DNA from: an uncultured Oscillospiraceae bacterium
GTDB lineage: Bacteria; Bacillota; Clostridia; Oscillospirales; Oscillospiraceae
DNA: 45,120 bases
Assembly (NCBI GenBank): GCA_947631595.1
Contig: CANRLZ010000011.1
Coordinates: forward strand, 1-45,120
Direction: 5' to 3'
This document shows, one piece after another, positions 39,614 to 45,120 of the stretch (its first letter is position 1; every line of letters starts with the position of its first letter). The notes under the pieces are model-generated. The model was not told the origin of the DNA and did no database searches. It worked only from the letters and a program-made list of their open reading frames with translations. The position numbers were made by a program, and so were the translations under genes.

Positions 39614-40099
39614 CTATCCGGTGACGTCCGCCAGGGTAAAGGGGATGAGCTTGCCCAGGCCGTCCAGGGTGGTCTCCACCTGGTAGCCCACCTTCCCGGC
39701 GCTGAAGAAGATGGTCGCAAAGTCGGCGGCGGTGGCGTGGAGGACGGTGGGGAAGGGCTTTTTCATGCCGATGGGGGAGCAGCCGCCGTGGACGTAGCCG
39801 GTGAGGGGCAGCAGCTCCTTGGCCGGGAGCATCTCCACGCTCTTCTCCCCCACCGCCCGGGCGGCCTTTTTCAGCTCCAGCTCCGCCTCCACCGGCACCA
39901 GGAAAACGTAGTGCCCGCCGCTGTTTGCGCGGGTCACCAGCGTCTTGAACACCCGGGCCGGGTCCTCCCCCAGCGCCGCGGCCACCTCCCTGCCGCTCAC
40001 AGCGCCGGTGGCGGTGTAGTCATAGGGGGTGTACGCCACCTTCGCCCGGTCCAGCGCCCGCATCACGTTGGTCTTTTCCATCCGCTGTTTTCCGCCCAT
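39614..40099 (-). CDS. ybaK: YbaK/EbsC family aminoacyl-tRNA deacylase
   Basis: The 161-residue protein matches the YbaK/EbsC/ProX family: MEKTNVMRALDRAKVAYTPYDY at the start, RVFKTLVTR, FLVPVEAELELKKAA and GYVHGGCSPIGMKK. YbaK hydrolyses Cys-tRNAPro and related mischarged tRNAs. I chose the ATG at 40099, about nine bases after GGAGAGAGG; the ATG at 40081 would also fit and gives a product six residues shorter. It is a single gene with no recognisable promoter in the short gap before the divergent lipoprotein gene. Confidence 0.92.
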   Translation of the reverse strand: MGGKQRMEKTNVMRALDRAKVAYTPYDYTATGAVSGREVAAALGEDPARVFKTLVTRANSGGHYVFLVPVEAELELKKAARAVGEKSVEMLPAKELLPLTGYVHGGCSPIGMKKPFPTVLHATAADFATIFFSAGKVGYQVETTLDGLGKLIPFTLADVTG

Positions 40100-40174
40100 C
40101 CCGCTCGCCCTCTCTCCTGTTCTCCCCCTACCATACCACGATCGCCCCGAGGTGGCAATCCCCAATTTCCCCGC

Positions 40175-40203
40175 TTGCCGGGGATATTTTTCTATGGTAT
40201 AAT
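40175..40203 (+). promoter_or_regulatory. Promoter of the barnase-like lipoprotein / DUF853 pair
   Basis: TTGCCG (40175-40180), a 17-base spacer ending in TGG, and a perfect TATAAT (40198-40203). Confidence 0.75.
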
Positions 40204-40260
40204 GTGGGAAAGATGCTGAGAAAAGCGCTCCAAAAAAGAGAGAATGGGAGTTGACGCCGC

Positions 40261-40767
40261 ATGACCCTGCGAAAACGGTTCTTATCGGGGCTTTTGGCCC
40301 TGCTGCTGCTCGCCTCCCTGGCGGGCTGCGGCCTGGACGCCTCCTCGGGCGCGGAGGGCCTGTCCTCCTCCGCCGCCGCCACCTACGACCCCAACGGCAA
40401 CGCCCCGCCTCTGGACGAGAACGGCTTTTACGACAGCAAGGAGGACGTGGCGCTCTACATCGAACTCTACGGCGAGCTGCCGGACAACTACATCACCAAA
40501 GACGAAGCCCGCGACCTGGGCTGGACCGGCGGCTCCCTGGACAGATACGCGCCGGGGATGTGCATCGGCGGCGACCGCTACAACAACCGGGAGGGCTTGC
40601 TCCCGGAGGCCAATGGCCGAACCTGGACCGAGTGCGACATCGACACCATCGGGGAGTACAGCCGGGGCGCGGAGCGCATCGTCTTCTCCAACGACGGGCT
40701 GATCTACTACACCGACGACCACTACGAGAGCTTTGAACTGCTCTACGACGGCGAGGAGGCGCGATAG
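40261..40767 (+). CDS. Barnase-like ribonuclease, lipid-anchored
   Basis: The 168-residue protein begins with a lipoprotein signal (hydrophobic residues 7-20, lipobox LAGC, Cys23) and a flexible linker to about 55. Residues 60-165 match barnase closely: LPDNYITKDEARDLGW, IGGDRYNNREGLLP, GRTWTECDI and YTDDHYESF. The active-site residues align one by one: barnase Lys27, Arg59, Glu73, Arg83, Arg87 and His102 correspond to K80, R110, E124, R135, R139 and H154. It should therefore be an active guanyl-preferring RNase held on the outer face of the membrane or released from there. GGGAG lies ten bases before the ATG. No barstar-like inhibitor gene is adjacent; a HerA-type ATPase follows. Confidence 0.92.
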   Translation: MTLRKRFLSGLLALLLLASLAGCGLDASSGAEGLSSSAAATYDPNGNAPPLDENGFYDSKEDVALYIELYGELPDNYITKDEARDLGWTGGSLDRYAPGMCIGGDRYNNREGLLPEANGRTWTECDIDTIGEYSRGAERIVFSNDGLIYYTDDHYESFELLYDGEEAR

Positions 40768-40769
40768 AG

Positions 40770-42281
40770 ATGTATGACTCCAACACGGGAAAGATCTGGC
40801 TGGCCACCGGGGACGGCCCCATCTACCTGGAACCCGCCATGGCAAACCGCCACGGCCTCATCGCCGGGGCCACCGGCACGGGCAAGACCGTCACCCTGAA
40901 GGTGCTGGCCGAGTCCTTCAGCGACCTGGGCGTCCCCACCTTCCTGGCGGACGTGAAGGGCGACCTCTCCGGGATGTGCCAACCGGGTACCGAGACGGGC
41001 CACATCCGCAAGAGCATCGACGCCATGGGCCTTCCCGACCCCTTCCCCTACTGCGCCTACCCGGTGCGCTTTTTCGACGTCTACGGCAAGCGCGGCACCA
41101 ACGTCCGCGCCGCCGTCTCCGACATGGGGCCGGAGCTGCTCTCCCGCCTGCTGGGCCTCAGCGACGCCCAGGCCGGGGTGCTGCGCATCGTCTTCCGGGT
41201 GGCGGACGACCGGGGCTGGCTCCTGGCGGACTGGAAGGACCTCCGGGGCATGGTGCAGTACGTGGGCGACCACGCCAAGGAGTTCAAGCTGACCTACGGC
41301 AACGTCTCCGCCCAGTCGGTGGGCGCCATCCAGCGTGCGCTGCTGGCCCTGGAGGACGAGGGCGGCAGCCTCTTCTTCGGGGAACCCTCCCTGGAGCTAT
41401 CCGACTGGCTGGCCTGGGACGACCAGGGCCGGGGGATGATGAACATCCTGGAGTGCCAGGAGCTGTTCCAGCACCCCCTGCTCTACTCCACCTTCCTCCT
41501 GTGGATGCTCTCCGAGCTTTACGAGCTGCTGCCCGAGGCGGGGGATCTGGACAAGCCCAAGATCTGCTTCTTCTTCGACGAGGCCCACCTGCTCTTTGAC
41601 GGCGCACCCAAGGCGCTGGTGGACAAGGTGGAGCAGGTGGTGCGGCTCATCCGCTCCAAGGGGGTGAGCGTGTGGTTCATCACCCAGACGCCCTCCGACC
41701 TGCCCGACAGCGTCCTGGGCCAGATCGGGAACCGGGTCCAGCACGCCCTCCGGGCGTACACCCCCAACGACCAGAAAGCCCTCCGGGCGGCGGCCAACTC
41801 CTTCCGGGCCAACCCCGCCTTTGACACGGAAGAGACCCTCCAGGCCCTGGGCACCGGGGAGGCCTTGGTCTCCCTCCTGGACGACCAGGGCGTGCCCGGC
41901 GTGGTTCAGCGGGCGGCCATCCTGCCCCCCAGAAGCTCCATGGCCGACGCCGGGGACGCCGCCGTGGCCCAGGCCGTGGCCGCCAGCCCCCTGGGCGCCA
42001 AGTACGCCCAGGCCAGGGACGACTACTCCGCCTATGAGGCCATCGCCCAGGACCAGGCCCAGCAGGCCGCCCTCCAGGCCCAGCAGGAGGCCCAGCTCGC
42101 CCGCCAGGCCCAGTTCGACGCCATGTTCGCGCCACCGCCCCCGCCCCGGCGCAAGACCACCGCCCGGCGCTCCACCCGCAAAAGCCCCCTGGAGAAGGCC
42201 ATTGACTCCACCGCCACCTCCTTTGGCCGGGAGCTGGGCAAGCAGCTCTTCCGGGGCTTCTTCGGCACCCGCCGCCGCTAG
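40770..42281 (+). CDS. DUF853 HerA-type ATPase
   Basis: The 503-residue protein is of the DUF853 family (HerA/FtsK-like P-loop ATPases). Walker A is GATGTGKT at residues 33-40, followed by FLADVKGDLSG; Walker B is KICFFFDEAHLLF; VSVWFITQTPSDLPDSVLGQ contains the sensor region. The last 110 residues are a Gln/Ala-rich coiled coil and a basic, Arg/Lys-rich tail. HerA-like enzymes are hexameric motors on DNA; DUF853 proteins have no firmly established role. It starts two bases after the RNase stop, with GGAGG upstream, and is followed by a terminator, so both genes are co-transcribed. Confidence 0.92.
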   Translation: MYDSNTGKIWLATGDGPIYLEPAMANRHGLIAGATGTGKTVTLKVLAESFSDLGVPTFLADVKGDLSGMCQPGTETGHIRKSIDAMGLPDPFPYCAYPVRFFDVYGKRGTNVRAAVSDMGPELLSRLLGLSDAQAGVLRIVFRVADDRGWLLADWKDLRGMVQYVGDHAKEFKLTYGNVSAQSVGAIQRALLALEDEGGSLFFGEPSLELSDWLAWDDQGRGMMNILECQELFQHPLLYSTFLLWMLSELYELLPEAGDLDKPKICFFFDEAHLLFDGAPKALVDKVEQVVRLIRSKGVSVWFITQTPSDLPDSVLGQIGNRVQHALRAYTPNDQKALRAAANSFRANPAFDTEETLQALGTGEALVSLLDDQGVPGVVQRAAILPPRSSMADAGDAAVAQAVAASPLGAKYAQARDDYSAYEAIAQDQAQQAALQAQQEAQLARQAQFDAMFAPPPPPRRKTTARRSTRKSPLEKAIDSTATSFGRELGKQLFRGFFGTRRR

Positions 42282-42289
42282 ATCAAAAC

Positions 42290-42325
42290 CGGCGGGGCAG
42301 GCAAACTCCCTGCCCCGCCGATTTT
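42290..42325 (+). terminator. Terminator after the DUF853 gene
   Basis: CGGCGGGGCAGG pairs with CCTGCCCCGCCG around a short loop and is followed by ATTTTCC. Confidence 0.85.
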
Positions 42326-42346
42326 CCAGAGGGGGAAATTCCCGGC

Positions 42347-42375
42347 TTGACATTCCGGGGAAGCTATGATATGAT
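42347..42375 (+). promoter_or_regulatory. Promoter of the serine tRNA pair
   Basis: TTGACA (42347-42352), a 17-base spacer ending in TGA, and TATGAT (42370-42375), 28 bases before the first tRNA. Confidence 0.85.
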
Positions 42376-42403
42376 ACTAGCCGTATCTGGTGGCGGCCTA
42401 CTT

Positions 42404-42490
42404 GGAGAGGTGTCCGAGTGGTTTAAGGAGCCGGTCTTGAAAACCGGTGACTCGAAAGAGCCGTGGGTTCGAATCCCACCCTCTCCGCCA
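42404..42490 (+). tRNA. tRNA-Ser (anticodon TGA)
   Basis: A class II tRNA of 87 bases with the acceptor stem GGAGAGG/CCTCTCC, encoded CCA, anticodon loop CTTGAAA giving TGA, an extended variable arm (GACTCGAAAGAGC) and the GGTTCGAAT T loop. It reads UCA and, with modification, other UCN codons. Confidence 0.97.
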
Positions 42491-42508
42491 ACCTTTTTCA
42501 TTCGGCAC

Positions 42509-42600
42509 GCAGAAGTACCCAAGTGGCCGAAGGGGCTCCCCTGCTAAGGGAGTAGGCGGTGTTGAGCCGCGCGAGAGTTCAAATCTCTCCTTCTGCGCCA
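42509..42600 (+). tRNA. tRNA-Ser (anticodon GCT)
   Basis: A class II tRNA of 92 bases with acceptor stem GCAGAAG/CTTCTGC, encoded CCA, anticodon loop CTGCTAA giving GCT and a long variable arm. It reads AGC and AGU. It lies 18 bases after the first serine tRNA and shares its promoter. Confidence 0.97.
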
Positions 42601-42604
42601 GCGA

Positions 42605-42639
42605 AAAACCCTGTAACCGCAACGGTTACAGGGTTTTTT
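42605..42639 (+). terminator. Terminator of the tRNA pair
   Basis: AAAACCCTGTAACC pairs perfectly with GGTTACAGGGTTTT, followed by more T. It can also act on the converging PRTase transcript. Confidence 0.9.
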
Positions 42640-42657
42640 CATCGCCTTTCGGTCTTC

Positions 42658-43212
42658 TTACGTCCGGGGGTTGCCCTGGGCGTCGAAGAGGGGGAGGGGT
42701 TCCAGGTAGAGGATGTCGTCGCGCTGGGCGGCGTCGCCCTCGGCCAGGATGGCCATCCGGGCGACTACGATGCCCCCGGCCTGGGTCACCAGGTTTTCCA
42801 CCGCGGCGATGGACCCGCCGGTGGAGATCACGTCGTCCAGGATCAGCACCCGCTTGCCCCGGATCCGCCGCGCGTCCGCGCCGTCCATGTAGAGCTTCTG
42901 CTCCCCCTCGGTGGTGATGGAGCTGTCGGCGGTCTCGAAGACGTCGGTCATGTAGGCCTTTTTCTTCTTCCGGGTGAGGATGTACTCGTTCCGGCCGCTC
43001 TGACGCGCCATCTCGTGGGCCAGGGGGATGGCCTTGGCCTCCGGGGCAACCATGTAGTCAAACTCCGGCGCCTTCTCCAGCAGCGCCTTGGCGCAGGCGC
43101 AGGTCAGCTCCACGTCGCCGAAAATCACGAAGCCGGCGATGGAGAGAGAGTCGCTGATCGGACACAGGGGAAGCTCACGGGTCAGACCCGCCACGCGGAT
43201 GGTATAAGTCAT
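42658..43212 (-). CDS. Phosphoribosyltransferase, purine salvage type (adenine PRTase-like)
   Basis: The 184-residue protein is a type I PRTase with a canonical PRPP loop RVLILDDVISTGGS near residues 119-132, in contrast to the PRTase-like gene at 23623. YMVAPEAKAIPLAHEMA and an EYILTRKKKKAY segment resemble adenine and xanthine PRTases. It probably converts a purine base to its nucleotide. TAGGAGGGATTTCCC precedes the ATG. It is divergent from a purine permease gene, a common salvage arrangement. The exact base cannot be fixed from sequence alone. Confidence 0.82.
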   Translation of the reverse strand: MTYTIRVAGLTRELPLCPISDSLSIAGFVIFGDVELTCACAKALLEKAPEFDYMVAPEAKAIPLAHEMARQSGRNEYILTRKKKKAYMTDVFETADSSITTEGEQKLYMDGADARRIRGKRVLILDDVISTGGSIAAVENLVTQAGGIVVARMAILAEGDAAQRDDILYLEPLPLFDAQGNPRT

Positions 43213-43250
43213 GGGAAATCCCTCCTAAAGTATAGTGGAAATTCAACCAT

Positions 43251-43279
43251 ATTATAGCCCCTTCCGGCCCTTCTGTCAA
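43251..43279 (-). promoter_or_regulatory. Consensus promoter of the salvage PRTase gene
   Basis: Minus strand TTGACA (43274-43279), a 17-base spacer, and TATAAT (43251-43256): perfect in both hexamers and spacing, the strongest promoter in the window. Confidence 0.9.
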
Positions 43280-43348
43280 TTTGCCCGAAGGCCCTTTGGT
43301 CAAAATAGGGAATTTGGTAAAAATGTTGTAGATTTTTGGAGAAAAGGG

Positions 43349-43357
43349 TGGTATACT
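43349..43357 (+). promoter_or_regulatory. Extended -10 promoter of the purine permease gene
   Basis: TGG followed by TATACT (43352-43357). No -35 box is found at normal spacing, so it would be an extended -10 promoter, about 55 bases before the start codon. Confidence 0.5.
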
Positions 43358-43409
43358 GATTATGTATTTTTCCGGCCCTCGGGCCGAGAATGGAGAAAGG
43401 GAGAGAAAA

Positions 43410-44852
43410 ATGGAAAAGATCTTCAAGCTCAAAGCCAACGGCACCAACGTCCGCACCGAGATCCTCGCCGGTCTGACCACCTTCATGACCATGGCCTACA
43501 TCATCGCGCTGAACCCCAATCTGATCGTAGGCTTCGGTCAGGGCGCCGCCGGCGGCTTCGCCGAGGACGCCGCTGCCGCTTGGAACGGCGTGTTCCTGGC
43601 CACCTGCCTGGCCTCCGCCGTGGCAATGTTCTGCATGGCCTTCCTGGCCAACAAGCCCTTCGCCCTGGCCCCGGGCATGGGCCTGAACTCCTACTTCGCC
43701 GTGGTGATCGCCCAGATCGCCGGCGCCGCCGGGTGCAGCTACCTGGCCGGCCTGCAAGCCGGTCTGTGCATCATCCTGGTGGAGGGCATCGTGTTCCTGC
43801 TCCTGTCCGTCTTCAACGTCCGCCAGAAGATCGTCAACGCCATCCCCCTGGGCGTGCGCCTGGGCATTGGCCCGGCCATTGGCCTGATGCTGATGAACAT
43901 CGGCTTCGGCTCCAACGCCGGCGTGGGCGCCGCCTCTGACAAGTACGTCATGAAGGACTTCTTCGGCGCTCTGGCCGCCAGCTCCGCCCGGGAGGCTCTG
44001 GGTGAGTACTGGCCCGCCATGGTCCTCACCGTCGTCACCATGTTCATCGGCCTGTTCGCCATCATCATCCTGGCCCACTACCAGGTGCGCGGCGCCGTGC
44101 TGGTGGGTATGCTGGCCGCCTCCGTGCTCAACTGGGCCGGCCAGGCCATCTTCCTCCACCAGAACCCCTTCGCCTCCCTGGCCAACGCCAACTGGCTGCC
44201 CCCCTTCGGCGACATGGCCAAGACCACCCTCTTTAAGTTCGACTTCGCCACCCTCTTCTCCATCGGCTGGAGCACGGTGATCATCCTCATCATCACCTTC
44301 TGCATGATCGATATGTTTGACACCATCGGCACCGTCCTGGCCACCGCCAACCGCGCCAAGATGGTGGACGAGAACGGCGACATGCCCCAGATGCGCGAGA
44401 CCCTGCTCTCCGACGCCGTGGGCACCATCGTGGGCGCCTGCACCGGCACCTCCACCGTCACCACCTTCGTGGAGTCCGCCTCCGGCGTTGAGGCCGGCGG
44501 CCGCACCGGCCTGACCGCCCTCACCACCGGCATCATGTTCCTGGCCTGTATGTTCATCAGCCCCATCGCCGCCATCATCCCCGCCGCGGCCACCTCCGCC
44601 GCCCTGATCTACGTGGGCATCCTCATGCTCAGCGGCCTGAAGAACATCGAAATGGACGACATCTCCATCGCCGCCCCCGTGTTCATCATGCTGCTGGCCG
44701 TGCCCATCTCCGGCTCCATCGGCCACGGCATCGGCCTGGGCCTCATCTCCTACTCCGTCATCAAGGTCTTCACCGGCAAGGCCAAGGACGTCTCCGTCCT
44801 CACCGCCGTGATCTCCCTGATCTTCCTGGTGAAGTTCTTCCTGGCGGTGTAA
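43410..44852 (+). CDS. NCS2 family purine permease (AzgA/PbuG-like)
   Basis: The 480-residue protein has many membrane segments and AzgA-type (COG2252) signatures: TEILAGLTTFMTMAYIIALNP near the start, ALAPGMGLNSYFA, and in the centre DMFDTIGT and the GTSTVTTFVESASGVEAGGRTGLT block. It imports adenine, guanine or hypoxanthine with protons. GGAGAAAGGGAGAG precedes the ATG at 43410; longer starts are less likely. It is divergent from the salvage PRTase gene. No purine riboswitch was recognised in the leader. A terminator follows. Confidence 0.95.
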   Translation: MEKIFKLKANGTNVRTEILAGLTTFMTMAYIIALNPNLIVGFGQGAAGGFAEDAAAAWNGVFLATCLASAVAMFCMAFLANKPFALAPGMGLNSYFAVVIAQIAGAAGCSYLAGLQAGLCIILVEGIVFLLLSVFNVRQKIVNAIPLGVRLGIGPAIGLMLMNIGFGSNAGVGAASDKYVMKDFFGALAASSAREALGEYWPAMVLTVVTMFIGLFAIIILAHYQVRGAVLVGMLAASVLNWAGQAIFLHQNPFASLANANWLPPFGDMAKTTLFKFDFATLFSIGWSTVIILIITFCMIDMFDTIGTVLATANRAKMVDENGDMPQMRETLLSDAVGTIVGACTGTSTVTTFVESASGVEAGGRTGLTALTTGIMFLACMFISPIAAIIPAAATSAALIYVGILMLSGLKNIEMDDISIAAPVFIMLLAVPISGSIGHGIGLGLISYSVIKVFTGKAKDVSVLTAVISLIFLVKFFLAV

Positions 44853-44873
44853 TTTCTCCCGCTTCGACCAAAG

Positions 44874-44903
44874 GCCGCTCTGCCCTCCGGCAGGGCGGCT
44901 TTT
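44874..44903 (+). terminator. Terminator after the purine permease gene
   Basis: GCCGCTCTGCC pairs with GGCAGGGCGGC (one G-U pair) around CTCC, followed by TTTTGCT. Confidence 0.8.
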
Positions 44904-44970
44904 GCTCTGTCGTGGCGGTCAAAAAAGGGCGGCCGTTTTTGTCTAAAACGCCAAAAAGGCAAAAGGACTC

Positions 44971-44998
44971 TTGCGATTTTTCATGGATGCTTTAAAAT
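44971..44998 (+). promoter_or_regulatory. Candidate promoter of uxaC
   Basis: TTGCGA (44971-44976), a 16-base spacer, and TAAAAT (44993-44998). The leader is about 40 bases. Confidence 0.5.
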
Positions 44999-45043
44999 GG
45001 TATCAGGACGATTTTGACATTTTAGGAAAGGAGCCTGATCCCA

Positions 45044-45120
45044 ATGAAACCCTTTATGGACAAAGACTTCCTGCTGGAGACCGAGACCGCCAAGCACCTG
45101 TTCCACGACTACGCCGAGAA
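45044..45120 (+). CDS. uxaC: Uronate isomerase, 5' end (partial)
   Basis: The ATG at 45044 follows GGAAAGGAG. The 25 readable codons give MKPFMDKDFLLETETAKHL and HDYAE, which match the start of glucuronate isomerases (E. coli begins with a very similar PFM-DFLL-T pattern and LYHDYA). UxaC converts glucuronate and galacturonate to fructuronate and tagaturonate. The gene runs off the right edge. A uronate-use operon may follow. Confidence 0.8.
   Translation, partial: MKPFMDKDFLLETETAKHLFHDYAE

Noticed and set aside
43213-43409. ATAATATGG on the minus strand resembling part of a purine riboswitch
   Set aside because: The stem partners and the conserved loop sequences of the purine aptamer are missing, and the match coincides with the -10 box of a consensus promoter.

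Overview
The window looks like a chromosomal segment of a G+C-rich, low-complexity-promoter Gram-positive anaerobe of the class Clostridia; the gene families and codon use fit the Oscillospiraceae (relatives of Flavonifractor, Lawsonibacter or Intestinimonas). This assignment is inference. It rests on an L7Ae-like gene at the head of the str operon, a DUF1540 protein, a CBS/DRTGG manganese pyrophosphatase, ZapA next to a U32 peptidase, SLH-type surface domains, sigma-A type promoters and strong AGGAGG ribosome binding sites. No taxonomic marker such as 16S rRNA is present.

Region 1 (about 1-5417) is a foreign element, visibly richer in A+T than the rest. It carries a membrane protein with a small partner, a 57-residue ORF, a RhuM-family protein, a BRO-N/antirepressor-like protein and a parA-parB pair. 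Its right end lies inside a P-loop ATPase gene, which is cut after about 92 codons near 5414-5420. This is best read as the ParA-side end of an integrative conjugative element or similar island; its integrase, conjugation genes and other end lie left of the window.

Region 2 (5779-11586, minus strand) is an mscS channel gene and a str operon in the order L7Ae-like, rpsL, rpsG, fusA, tuf. It has its own promoter and is not joined to rpoBC; tuf has an additional strong promoter and a terminator.

Region 3 (11587-20700) holds a secreted D,D-carboxypeptidase (minus), then a plus-strand run comEA-like / response regulator / gpsA / histidine kinase, a small coiled-coil protein, a minus-strand NMT1-type ABC transporter operon, and a group of three small proteins, two of them cysteine-rich.

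Region 4 (20709-29880) contains divergent pyrE and uvrB, a PRTase-like gene with an unusual PRPP loop, a MATE exporter, a PepSY lipoprotein, and a CBS pyrophosphatase followed by a secreted S41 protease with SLH repeats.

Region 5 (29925-39613) is one long plus-strand transcription unit: zapA, U32 peptidase, dut, maf, mreC, mreD, PBP2 (mrdA), a GH13 glycosidase and an RluA-type pseudouridine synthase. It combines division and elongation functions with housekeeping; mreB is absent.

Region 6 (39614-45120) has a YbaK/EbsC deacylase, a lipid-anchored barnase-like RNase followed by a DUF853 HerA-type ATPase, two serine tRNAs, a divergent PRTase / purine permease pair for base salvage, and the first codons of uronate isomerase (uxaC).

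The most interesting points are the integration junction, the element's two-gene membrane unit, the two-component system split by gpsA, the PRTase-like protein with no acidic residues in its PRPP loop, and the barnase-like lipoprotein with no visible barstar.
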